Assembly: GCF_021545335.1 (NCBI RefSeq)
Contig: NZ_CP089312.1
Location: 4,960,001-5,024,000, forward strand
Source of the DNA: Streptomyces sp. GQFP
Lineage (GTDB): Bacteria; Actinomycetota; Actinomycetes; Streptomycetales; Streptomycetaceae
DNA: 64,000 bases
Reading direction: 5' to 3'
In this document: piece after piece, positions 15,183-22,694 of the stretch
Layout of the letters: every line of letters starts with the position of its first letter
How positions within the stretch are numbered: position 1 is the first letter of the stretch
The notes under the pieces: model-generated
The model's input: the letters and a program-made list of their open reading frames with translations, nothing else
Database searches by the model: none
Told to the model about the DNA's origin: nothing
Position numbers and translations under genes: made by a program

Positions 15183-16460
15183 CTAGCCGTCGGCCGAGGG
15201 GCCGTCGGGGGTGGTGTGCGCTGCGGCGGAGTGACCGCCGTCGGCCGGGACGCCGGGTACGGCGTCCTCCCGTGGCGGGAGGACGCCGTACGCCTCCGAG
15301 GAGAGGTAGACGGTGATCCGCGGTGCCCGCCGGCCCGCCTGGACCAGGCTCAGGTACGGGATGAGGCCCACCCCCGCGCCCAGTTGCCGGGCGGTGAGCG
15401 CGGCGAGGGCGCGGTCGAGCGGGGCGCTGTGGACGCCGTACCGCCGCAGGAGCCACTTGGCGTGGTCGTGGGCCGCCCGGTCGTCGCGGACGTAGGCGCG
15501 GACGGGGACATGGATGGCGTGGCCGGTGGGGCGGCCGGCGTCCGCACCGGTGAACGAGTAGCAGGAGATGAGGGGAAGCCGGCCGAAGGGCTCGTCCCCG
15601 CCGATCCGGCGGCACAGCTCCGCCACCCGCTCCGGACACGCCCCGGGGACGAGACGGGCCGCCTCCGCGGCGTCGGCGGCCGTGGCCTGGTGGTGGACGA
15701 CGTAGACCTTCACCCGCGGCTCGGCCCACGAGCCCACGTCCAGGGCGAAGAACATGAAGGCGGCCCGCTCAGGGAAGCGGGACGCCACGTAGCGCCGCAC
15801 GGGCTCGTACGCTCGTCCGTGGCCAAGCCTCGCCATGGCCTCGCCGACCGTCTCCATGCTCCGCTCGACGCCCCGCGCGCCCGGGTTCAGGTACAGCTTG
15901 AGGCCCGGTGCGTCGCCCGGCCGCAGCTCCAGGGCGCACCACAGGGTCAGCGGCCCGTGCGGCACCGGCGGGAGGAAGAGGTCGCTCAGGTCCTTCAACT
16001 CGTCGAGGCGCAGGCCCTGTTGCGCCGCCAGCCGCTCCACGGCCGCCAATGCCGTCCAGGCACTGTCCCGCAGTGTCCCGGCGGCGCACCCCGGGTCGGC
16101 CAGCACCCGCAGCGCGGCGGCGGTGCCGGTGGGGAACGTCAGCGAGAACTCCACCGGCGTGTGATCGTCGGAGACGGACGACTGCGAGGGGGGCGGTTCG
16201 GCCAGGGGACGTGCGGCGGCCGGACCCAGCAGTTCGGCCAGCGCCCGCTGGTGGGCCGTCCGCCGGGCTCCGTCGATCCCGACCAGGTCGCAGAGCCGTC
16301 CCAGCTGCCCGGCGGTGAACCCGCCCAGCCGGCCGGACTCGGAGCACTCCGCGGTCCTCGTGCGGGGCCCGTTGTCTCCCGCCGGGAGGCCGCAGACCGG
16401 GGGTGGCGTGCCCACCGCCCCGCCCGGCCGTCCGGCGCACTGTCGTGTGTACGCGTTCAC
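15183..16460 (-). CDS. DMATS-type indole (tryptophan) prenyltransferase
   Basis: A 425-residue ABBA-fold aromatic prenyltransferase that transfers a dimethylallyl group from DMAPP to the indole ring of tryptophan. Recognisable features are PVEFSLTFP near residue 102 (catalytic Glu region), LKLYLNPGARG, RVKVYVVH, the GRPTGHAIHVPVRAY strand and the final PRITVYLSSEAYG, each bearing the Lys/Arg/Tyr residues that hold pyrophosphate. Size and the unstructured N-terminal 45 residues resemble bacterial 5-/6-DMATS enzymes. GTG 16460 follows AGAGGAG. It is the first core gene of the DMATS-tnaA-methyltransferase operon. Which ring position is prenylated cannot be told. Confidence 0.88.
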   Translation of the reverse strand: MNAYTRQCAGRPGGAVGTPPPVCGLPAGDNGPRTRTAECSESGRLGGFTAGQLGRLCDLVGIDGARRTAHQRALAELLGPAAARPLAEPPPSQSSVSDDHTPVEFSLTFPTGTAAALRVLADPGCAAGTLRDSAWTALAAVERLAAQQGLRLDELKDLSDLFLPPVPHGPLTLWCALELRPGDAPGLKLYLNPGARGVERSMETVGEAMARLGHGRAYEPVRRYVASRFPERAAFMFFALDVGSWAEPRVKVYVVHHQATAADAAEAARLVPGACPERVAELCRRIGGDEPFGRLPLISCYSFTGADAGRPTGHAIHVPVRAYVRDDRAAHDHAKWLLRRYGVHSAPLDRALAALTARQLGAGVGLIPYLSLVQAGRRAPRITVYLSSEAYGVLPPREDAVPGVPADGGHSAAAHTTPDGPSADG

Positions 16461-16490
16461 AGGTCTCCTCTCCCATCGGGTGGTTCACAG

Positions 16491-16542
16491 GTCCGTGGTG
16501 CCTCAGCACCATCGGCTGATCTCGAGTCCGCGGTGCCTCAGC
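16491..16542. repeat. Short direct duplication at the esterase gene tail
   Basis: GTCCGTGGTGCCTCAGC (16491-16507) and GTCCGCGGTGCCTCAGC (16526-16542) are 17-bp copies with one mismatch, 35 bases apart. The second copy spans the carboxylesterase stop codon, so the first is a duplicated gene tail in the spacer before the prenyltransferase. Confidence 0.6.
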
Positions 16543-18199
16543 GCAGCCGGTTCCAGAAACCCAGGCGGTGCTCTCGGTGGTAGTCGACGGGGCCGGTGCG
16601 GTGCGGGGCCAGGGACTGTGTGACGGGTGTCGGGTCGCCGGGCCGGTAGGGGCGCCACGCCGGCAGGCCCGGCACGTTCGGGTCACCGGTGCGGGCGAAC
16701 GCCGCCCAGGACCGGGCCATCGCCGCGGACAGCCGCTTCTGCCCGGGCGTGAACAGCGGCTCGGCGGCATCGTCCTCGAACAGATAGGGCGGGTCGGCCG
16801 CGTGGTACGCGCCGAAGTCGAAACCCCCCGGGAAGGGGAGATACATGGGTGCCTCGCGGTCGGCGAACTCGTAGGCGTACACGGGCACATGGCGGCCGAG
16901 CGCCGTGTGCTGCCGGTAGGTGCCGCGCGCCCACATCCGGTCGGTGACCACCGTCGCCCAGGCCAGCGCGGGGGACGCGAAGGCGGCTGCCGGATAGGCG
17001 GCCAGGACCTGGCCGGCCAGGTCGCCGAACGCGGTGTCCAGGGCCTTGCGGTAGTCGTCCTCGGTGAACGGCTTGCCGACGGCGTCGTACCTGGCGCCGA
17101 CGAACAGCCGGTGCTCGTCGCGGGTGGCCCCGGACAGCACCGGGACGCGGTGGAAGCGCCCCTCGCGCAGGGCCGCCTCCGGCAGCCGGGGCAGCGTGCG
17201 GTTGCCGAACGCGAAGCCCTGATGGGCGTTCATGATGGCCGGCACATCCAGGATCATCCGCACCGGCAGGGCCCGCAGACAGGCCAGGGCGCGGTCCGGG
17301 TCCTCGTGGCGGCAGCCGAGCGGAGCGGTCATCGCGGCGCCGATGTCGCGCATCTGACGGCCCGTCCGCCAGACGAACCACGGGTAGCCCGGCACCTCGG
17401 GGCCCATCGCCCCCGCCGGCATGTCCATCATGCCCGCGCCGCTCATCATGACCGCCCGGTCGAACAGGCCCCGGGCGCCGGGGGAGGTCAGATGGCCGGC
17501 GATGGCGGAGGCGCCGAACGACACCCCGGCGACGGTGACGTTGCGCGGGTTCCCACCGAACGCCCCGGCGTTGCGCCGCACCCAGGCCAGGGCCGCCTGC
17601 TGGTCCTGAAGGCCGAACGTGCCCGAGCCCTCCAGTCCCGGGTGGGCGAAGCTGCCGAAGACGCCCAGGCGGTAGTTGACGGTGACGACGACCAGGCCCT
17701 GGGCGGCGAGGCGGCGGCCGTCGTAGAACGCGCCACCGCCCACGGCGCCGTCCCCGTGGATCCACACCAGGACGGGCGCGCCGCCGCGCGGCCGGGAGGA
17801 CGGGGCGGTGACGTTCAGCACCAGGCAGTCCTCGTCCGATCCGGAGATCGGGGCGTGCGGCGCCGGCACCTGCGGGCACAGCGGGCCCGGCTTCGTGGCG
17901 TCCCGGACCCCCGCCCAGTGGGCGGCCGGCCGCGGGGCGGCCCAGCGGTGGCTGCCGGTGGGCGGGCCGGCGTAGGGGATGCCGTGGTAGAGGGTGTGCT
18001 CGTCCTCACGGACGCCGCGCACCAGGCCCGTCTCCGTCCGTACGACCGGCCCGTCGGCGCCGTCCGTGGTGGTGCCGCCCGTGACACTGCCGGTTGCCGG
18101 GGACAGCGAGGCCAGCGTCGCGATCACGGCGAGTACGCCCGCCGCGGCCACCCGCCCTCCGTGCCTGCCGTGCCTCCCGTGCCTTTCTTCGATCCGCAC
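16538..18199 (-). CDS. Secreted type-B carboxylesterase
   Basis: A 553-residue serine esterase of the cholinesterase/carboxylesterase fold. Residues 17-38 form a signal peptide. The nucleophile elbow is GVSFGAS with S227; SDEDCLVLNV and the C-terminal HREHRLGFW (His region) are typical, and the acid is in TRDEHRLF. The oxyanion loop reads WIHGDGA (147-152) instead of the usual HGGGF, which could change activity. GTG 18199 follows GGAAGGA. It lies 77 bases upstream of the prenyltransferase on the same strand, so it may be cotranscribed with the prenyl-indole genes, but a general extracellular esterase is equally likely. Confidence 0.88.
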   Translation of the reverse strand: MRIEERHGRHGRHGGRVAAAGVLAVIATLASLSPATGSVTGGTTTDGADGPVVRTETGLVRGVREDEHTLYHGIPYAGPPTGSHRWAAPRPAAHWAGVRDATKPGPLCPQVPAPHAPISGSDEDCLVLNVTAPSSRPRGGAPVLVWIHGDGAVGGGAFYDGRRLAAQGLVVVTVNYRLGVFGSFAHPGLEGSGTFGLQDQQAALAWVRRNAGAFGGNPRNVTVAGVSFGASAIAGHLTSPGARGLFDRAVMMSGAGMMDMPAGAMGPEVPGYPWFVWRTGRQMRDIGAAMTAPLGCRHEDPDRALACLRALPVRMILDVPAIMNAHQGFAFGNRTLPRLPEAALREGRFHRVPVLSGATRDEHRLFVGARYDAVGKPFTEDDYRKALDTAFGDLAGQVLAAYPAAAFASPALAWATVVTDRMWARGTYRQHTALGRHVPVYAYEFADREAPMYLPFPGGFDFGAYHAADPPYLFEDDAAEPLFTPGQKRLSAAMARSWAAFARTGDPNVPGLPAWRPYRPGDPTPVTQSLAPHRTGPVDYHREHRLGFWNRLR

Positions 18200-18412
18200 C
18201 GTGGGGTCCTTCCTATGGGTCACTTCCGGATGCCGCACCGGGAACGTCCGCCGTGCCCCGGCGGACACGCCCCGACCCTCCGGGCGCGTGATCGGATCCC
18301 GCGACCGCCGGATCCGATCACGCGCCCGGCAGGCGAGGGATGCGCGGAGGGATGCGCGGAAGGCGTACGGAGGGACATGACGTACGGAGGGATATGCGGA
18401 GGGGGGAAGCGT

Positions 18413-21400
18413 TCACAGCCGCCAGCGGATCTCCCGGCCGGGGGCGTAACGGCACATCACCCCGGTCGAGACCGTCTCGCGCAGATGAGCCGCCAGCTCC
18501 GGATGGTGCGCGTCCATGCGCCGCAGGGTGTCCTTGATGCGGCCGGTGACGTTCTTGCGGGCGCGTTCGCTCGCGTCGCCGAGCCGGCGCGGCCGGCCCG
18601 CGAGGCCCGCCGCGCGCCGGAGTTCCCCGACGACCGCGGCGCGCTCGCGGTCGAGTGCTGCCGCGCGGCGGTCGTCGCCGCGCGCGGCGGCCCGGTCGGT
18701 CTCCGCCTCCAGCATGTCCAGATGGCGTCGGTAACGGGCCCTGGCCTCGTCGTCCAGTACATGATCGGCGCCCATCGAACCGGCCGCCGCTGTCTCGTCG
18801 TCCCCTGGGCTGAGGAGTTGCAGTGCCGGTACCTCCCGGTCGGGCCGGCCGAGCAGACAGTGCAGGTCGCGCAGTCCCTTCGCGTCCGGCAGATGGACCG
18901 TGCGGTCCCCGAACGTCAGCCGCCACACCTCGCCGTGCCGACGGAACTCGTTCGCGGGCGCGTCGGCCACCGCCGGTGTCGCGGCGGACCTCGACCGGTC
19001 CGCCCGCTCGGCCAGATGCGGCATGTCCATCCGGCGCGCGTCCGCGGCCACCGAGTCGAGCAGCTCGCGCGCTGTGGGAAGGCCGGGGACGGGCCCGCTC
19101 CCGGCACCGGAGAGCAGGTCGGCGAGTTCCAGCCGGGCCCGCACCGACCAGGGCCCGGCCCGCAGCCGCTCGGCGCTGCGCCATGCCTCGGTCAGCAGCC
19201 GTACGGCGTCGTCCCGCCGCCCGCGCGCCGCCTCGCACAGCCCCGCCCACAGCTCGGTGGGCCCGCCGACGTCCCAGCCGAACAGGGAGATCAGCCACTG
19301 TCCGGCGTACGGCTCCAGCGCGTCGAGGGCCTCCCCGCACAGGTCCGGGTCACCCGAGGCCGCCGCCGCCAGCGACTGGTGACGCAGCCACAGGGGGGTG
19401 AGGCTCCGGTACAGCACGGTGTCGCCGCCCGCTGCCCCCGGGCCCGCGCGGGGGGCCGACAGTACGGGCTCCTCCCCGGCTTCCAGCGCGGTGATCGCCT
19501 GCAGCAGTTCGGCGTGCGAGTGGTTCCAGTCCCGCAGGGCCGGGTCCAGAGCCCTGGCCTCGTCGAACCGGCCCCGGTACACGCACAGGGACCAGCGGTG
19601 CTGCAACAGGAACACCCGGTAGTAGTTCGGATGCGTCCCGATCAGCGGAACCGCTTCCTGGAGCAGTTGCTCGGCCCGGTCGAAGCGGCCCGTCGCGGCG
19701 TACACGACACTGCGGTCGATCAACGACGTCAGGCGCGTGCGCCGGGATCCGTCGGCCGTCGCGGCCGCCGCCATGGCGTGCATCTCCTCCAGGTAGGCCG
19801 GATCTCCCGCCTGCAGCGTCGCCACCCACCGCTCGGACATCGCCACGTGCGCGGTCCACAGGTCGCCCCTGCGCCGGGCCACCTCCACGAGCTCCCGTAC
19901 GAGTGCCCTCCGCTCCGGCACGGTCTCCGGTCCCCACTCCGCGCGCAGCCGCGTCCACACCCCGATCTGCAGGCTGTCGTCGTCGCCCGTGCTCCGGGCC
20001 GTCTCCACCACTTCCCGGGCGATACGGCTCGCCATGCCGGACTGCGTCGCGGGCACGGCCGCGTCGGGCAGCAGTAACTCATGGGCCGCGCGGAGGCCAC
20101 GCCACTTCAGCCCGTACGCGTCTCCACGCCCGTCCATCGCGTACAGGACCAGTGCCGTACGGCCGGTCAGCAGCGCGTCCCCCAGCTCGTGCGCCAGCCG
20201 CAGGGCCTCGTCGAACACCCGCCAGGACGCGGCGTGATCGCCGCTCAGCTGAAGCGTCCGGCCGAGGTCGAGGGCCAGCAGGACGCGCCGCGGGACAGGT
20301 CGGGTGCCGAGCCGCTCCAGGGCGCGCGAGTAGTTCCGTACCGCTTCCTCGTGGGCCATGCGGTCGTCCGCGTGCCGGGCGGCGGACACCAGCGCTTCCA
20401 GTGCGTCGTCGCAGCTCAGCTCCGCGCCCGCGAGGTGGGCGTGGCGGGCGGCCTCCGTCACACGGGACTCCGTCACACGGGACCCCGCCGCCCCCGGCCG
20501 GCGACGCACGGCGTGGAAGGCCGCCGCGTGCAGGCTCCGGACCCGCGCCGCGTCCAGCGTGCCGTACAGACTCTCCCGCAGCAGGTCGTGCCGGAACACC
20601 GCGTCGCCGTCCTCGGTGCGCTCCACCAGGCAGGCGTCCCGCGCGGCGGCGAGCCACCTCTCGCACTGCGCGGGCGCCGCGTCCAGCACCGCGGCCAGCG
20701 TCCCCGGGTCGAACGCGCGACCGATCACCGACGCGGCCTCCAGACACCGCAGGACAGCCGGGTCGAGCAGGGCCAGCCTGCGCTCCAGCACCGCGCGAGT
20801 ACCGGGGGAGATTCCGTCCATCGGGTGGCCGGCGGCCCACAGCCGCGCGATCTCCTCGACGAAGAAGGGATTGCCACCGGTACGCCGGTGCACCTGGACA
20901 GCCACGTCGGCCCCTGGCGACCGCCGCGCCGTACGGGCCATCAGCTCCGCCGCGTCGGCCCGGTCCAGCCCCCTCAGCGGCAGCGCCGTCGCACGGGCCG
21001 CCAGCGAGCGCAGCAACGACGCCAGGCGGTGGCCCGGTCGCTCGGTCTCCGTGTCCCGGCACGTCACCGCCAGCAGCAGCGGCTCGGACCAGGCGTGCTG
21101 GGCGACGAACTCCAGCAGTTCGACGGAGGCGGTGTCCGCCCAGTGGACGTCCTCGAAGACCACCAGCAGAGGCTGCTGCCGGGCGGCGGCGCTGAGCAGC
21201 TCGGTGGCCGTGGCGCAGAGCTGGAACCTCGTCACCTCCTCACCGCCCGTCCCTTCGCCGAGGAGTACCCGCACCGCCGGGTCGCCGGCGCCGGACAGCC
21301 GTTCCGGCTGATCCGCGGGCCGGCTGCGGCACAGCGCGCGGACGACCTGGATCCACGGCCAGTGATCCGGTGTGCCGGACGCCTCCCAGCACGTTCCGCG

Positions 21401-21676
21401 CAGCACCCGCATACCGTGCCGTTCCGCTTCCCGGACCGCCCACCGCACCACGGAGGTCTTGCCCATGCCGGCCTCGCCCGTGATCAGCACCAGCCCGCCC
21501 TGCCCCGCCAGAGCCGCCTCGAACCGGTCCTCCAGCAACCGCAGGCACCACTCGCGGCCGAGCAGCTCGGGCAGGGGACGGTTCCGGGAATCGGCGGCAT
21601 CAACACCAGGTGGGGTCACTGGCACAGAGAGTAACGACGCGTGTGATCGTCGACGGCGGAGACGGCCGCCCGTCAC
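18413..21676 (-). CDS. Large AAA-type regulatory ATPase with TPR-like domain
   Basis: A 1087-residue protein of the AAA_16/LAL-like class. P-loop GEAGMGKTS lies at 67-75, Walker B LLVVFEDVHWAD near 173-184, and GNPFFVEEI and FDPGTLAAVLDAAP follow as in MalT-like regulators. The middle is a long helical repeat region (RYSRALERL, DRAEQLLQEAV). The expected LuxR helix-turn-helix is absent; instead the C-terminus has a basic ARKNVTGRIKDTLRRMD helix and a CRYAPGREIRW end found in a family of related actinobacterial ATPases. It lies 55 bases downstream of the GAF-ANTAR gene. GTG 21676 lacks a good ribosome site; GTG 21625 is an alternative. Confidence 0.75.
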   Translation of the reverse strand: MTGGRLRRRRSHASLLSVPVTPPGVDAADSRNRPLPELLGREWCLRLLEDRFEAALAGQGGLVLITGEAGMGKTSVVRWAVREAERHGMRVLRGTCWEASGTPDHWPWIQVVRALCRSRPADQPERLSGAGDPAVRVLLGEGTGGEEVTRFQLCATATELLSAAARQQPLLVVFEDVHWADTASVELLEFVAQHAWSEPLLLAVTCRDTETERPGHRLASLLRSLAARATALPLRGLDRADAAELMARTARRSPGADVAVQVHRRTGGNPFFVEEIARLWAAGHPMDGISPGTRAVLERRLALLDPAVLRCLEAASVIGRAFDPGTLAAVLDAAPAQCERWLAAARDACLVERTEDGDAVFRHDLLRESLYGTLDAARVRSLHAAAFHAVRRRPGAAGSRVTESRVTEAARHAHLAGAELSCDDALEALVSAARHADDRMAHEEAVRNYSRALERLGTRPVPRRVLLALDLGRTLQLSGDHAASWRVFDEALRLAHELGDALLTGRTALVLYAMDGRGDAYGLKWRGLRAAHELLLPDAAVPATQSGMASRIAREVVETARSTGDDDSLQIGVWTRLRAEWGPETVPERRALVRELVEVARRRGDLWTAHVAMSERWVATLQAGDPAYLEEMHAMAAAATADGSRRTRLTSLIDRSVVYAATGRFDRAEQLLQEAVPLIGTHPNYYRVFLLQHRWSLCVYRGRFDEARALDPALRDWNHSHAELLQAITALEAGEEPVLSAPRAGPGAAGGDTVLYRSLTPLWLRHQSLAAAASGDPDLCGEALDALEPYAGQWLISLFGWDVGGPTELWAGLCEAARGRRDDAVRLLTEAWRSAERLRAGPWSVRARLELADLLSGAGSGPVPGLPTARELLDSVAADARRMDMPHLAERADRSRSAATPAVADAPANEFRRHGEVWRLTFGDRTVHLPDAKGLRDLHCLLGRPDREVPALQLLSPGDDETAAAGSMGADHVLDDEARARYRRHLDMLEAETDRAAARGDDRRAAALDRERAAVVGELRRAAGLAGRPRRLGDASERARKNVTGRIKDTLRRMDAHHPELAAHLRETVSTGVMCRYAPGREIRWRL

Positions 21677-21731
21677 CCGTTGGGGGATCCGCGGATCGGC
21701 GAGGGGCGCGCCCGACTCCTGCTCCAGACGC

Positions 21732-22592
21732 CTACTCCCGGTCGAGCCGCTTCCGCCGCCCCACCACTTCCCGTGCCACCGCGAGCACCGTGCGGCCGTG
21801 CGCGAAGGCGTGCGCGCGCAGGCGGGCCAGGGCGTCGTCCGCGCCGATGCCGAGCTGAGCCATGATCATCCCGGCGGCCTGGTGGATCTCGTCGTGGTCG
21901 GCCAGATCCACCAGTCCGTCCCGTCCGTCGAGCCGGGCCGTCCGGGACAGATCCGTCAGCGACACCGTCACCAGCCTCGCCACGCATCCGGCCGTCCACA
22001 GCTCGTCGGAGGTCAGCTCGCCGACGGTGTCGCGGTAGAGGTCGAGGGTGCCCACGCAGACCCGGCCGCTGCCGAGCGGGAGCGCGTACACCCCGCACAC
22101 GCCCGCGGCCGTCGCCTGCTGGGCGAAGACCGGCCAGCGGCGCGCGTCCCGGCCGGCGGTCAGGTCGGACGCGAGCACGGGGGTGCCGGAGGCGCCGGCG
22201 CAGGGGCAGGGGCCGTCGCCCAAAGTCGTCTGGATGTCGGCGAGTTGGGCGGCCCGGTCGTCGGTGGCGGTCAGCCGCAGAGGCACGCCGTCGGCGCGCA
22301 GCGACACGCTCGCGCCGGTCACCGGCAGGAGTTCGACGGCGACGGCACACAGCCGCGCGGGGATCTCACCGGGGCGGGAGTCCCGTACGCGCTCGACGAT
22401 GGTCTCGGCGGTCCGGCCGTCGCGGCCATCACCAGGCCCGCCACCCGGCCCGCCGGTCGGTCCGCCACCCGGCCCGCCGGTCGGTCCGCCGGTCGGTCCG
22501 CCGGTCGGTCCGCCGGTCGGTCCGCCGGTCGGTCCGCCGGTCGGTCCGCCGGTCGGTCCGTCGCTCCGACCGTCCCCGAATCGCACGGTCAT
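21732..22592 (-). CDS. GAF-ANTAR RNA-binding regulator with Gly-Pro-Thr-Gly repeat
   Basis: A 286-residue protein. The N-terminal 40 residues are a GGPTGGPT repeat. A GAF sensor domain follows (about 75-205; DGPCPCAG, VFAQQATAAGVCGVYALPL). The C-terminal ANTAR domain (about 215-275; IHQAAGMIMAQLGI, DALARLRAHAF) normally binds paired hairpins in nascent RNA to prevent termination. ATG 22592 with GGGAGG very close is the best start. It heads a likely two-gene unit with the AAA ATPase downstream. Signal and RNA target are unknown. Confidence 0.85.
   Translation of the reverse strand: MTVRFGDGRSDGPTGGPTGGPTGGPTGGPTGGPTGGPTGGPGGGPTGGPGGGPGDGRDGRTAETIVERVRDSRPGEIPARLCAVAVELLPVTGASVSLRADGVPLRLTATDDRAAQLADIQTTLGDGPCPCAGASGTPVLASDLTAGRDARRWPVFAQQATAAGVCGVYALPLGSGRVCVGTLDLYRDTVGELTSDELWTAGCVARLVTVSLTDLSRTARLDGRDGLVDLADHDEIHQAAGMIMAQLGIGADDALARLRAHAFAHGRTVLAVAREVVGRRKRLDRE
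22436..22562 (-). repeat. 12-bp tandem repeat coding for Gly-Gly-Pro-Thr
   Basis: Roughly ten 12-bp units of the type CGGTCGGTCCGC, perfect from about 22480 to 22560 and degenerate before that, encode the GGPT array at the start of the GAF-ANTAR protein. Unit length is a multiple of three, so copy-number change keeps the frame. There are no spacers, which excludes a CRISPR array. Confidence 0.9.
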
Positions 22593-22694
22593 CGCCTCCC
22601 TGGGCCCTTCGGAGGTTCCGAGTACCCAGGACAGCACCCTTACGCCATGCACACGCCGTAGCGCGACGATTACTTTGCGTTCCGGTGTCGTCGC

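Noticed and set aside
12880..18199. Complete known 6-dimethylallylindole-3-carbaldehyde cluster
   Set aside because: No flavin monooxygenase is present in or next to the operon; only DMATS and tnaA match.
16568..20077. Very long plus-strand open frame (over 1100 codons)
   Set aside because: Antisense shadow of the esterase and AAA-ATPase genes caused by G/C third-position bias; no domains and no proper start.
18413..21676. LuxR-family (LAL) regulator
   Set aside because: The C-terminus lacks the LuxR helix-turn-helix; only the ATPase and helical repeats resemble LAL proteins.
22436..22562. CRISPR or iteron array
   Set aside because: Perfect 12-bp tandem units without spacers; explained as a coding GGPT repeat.
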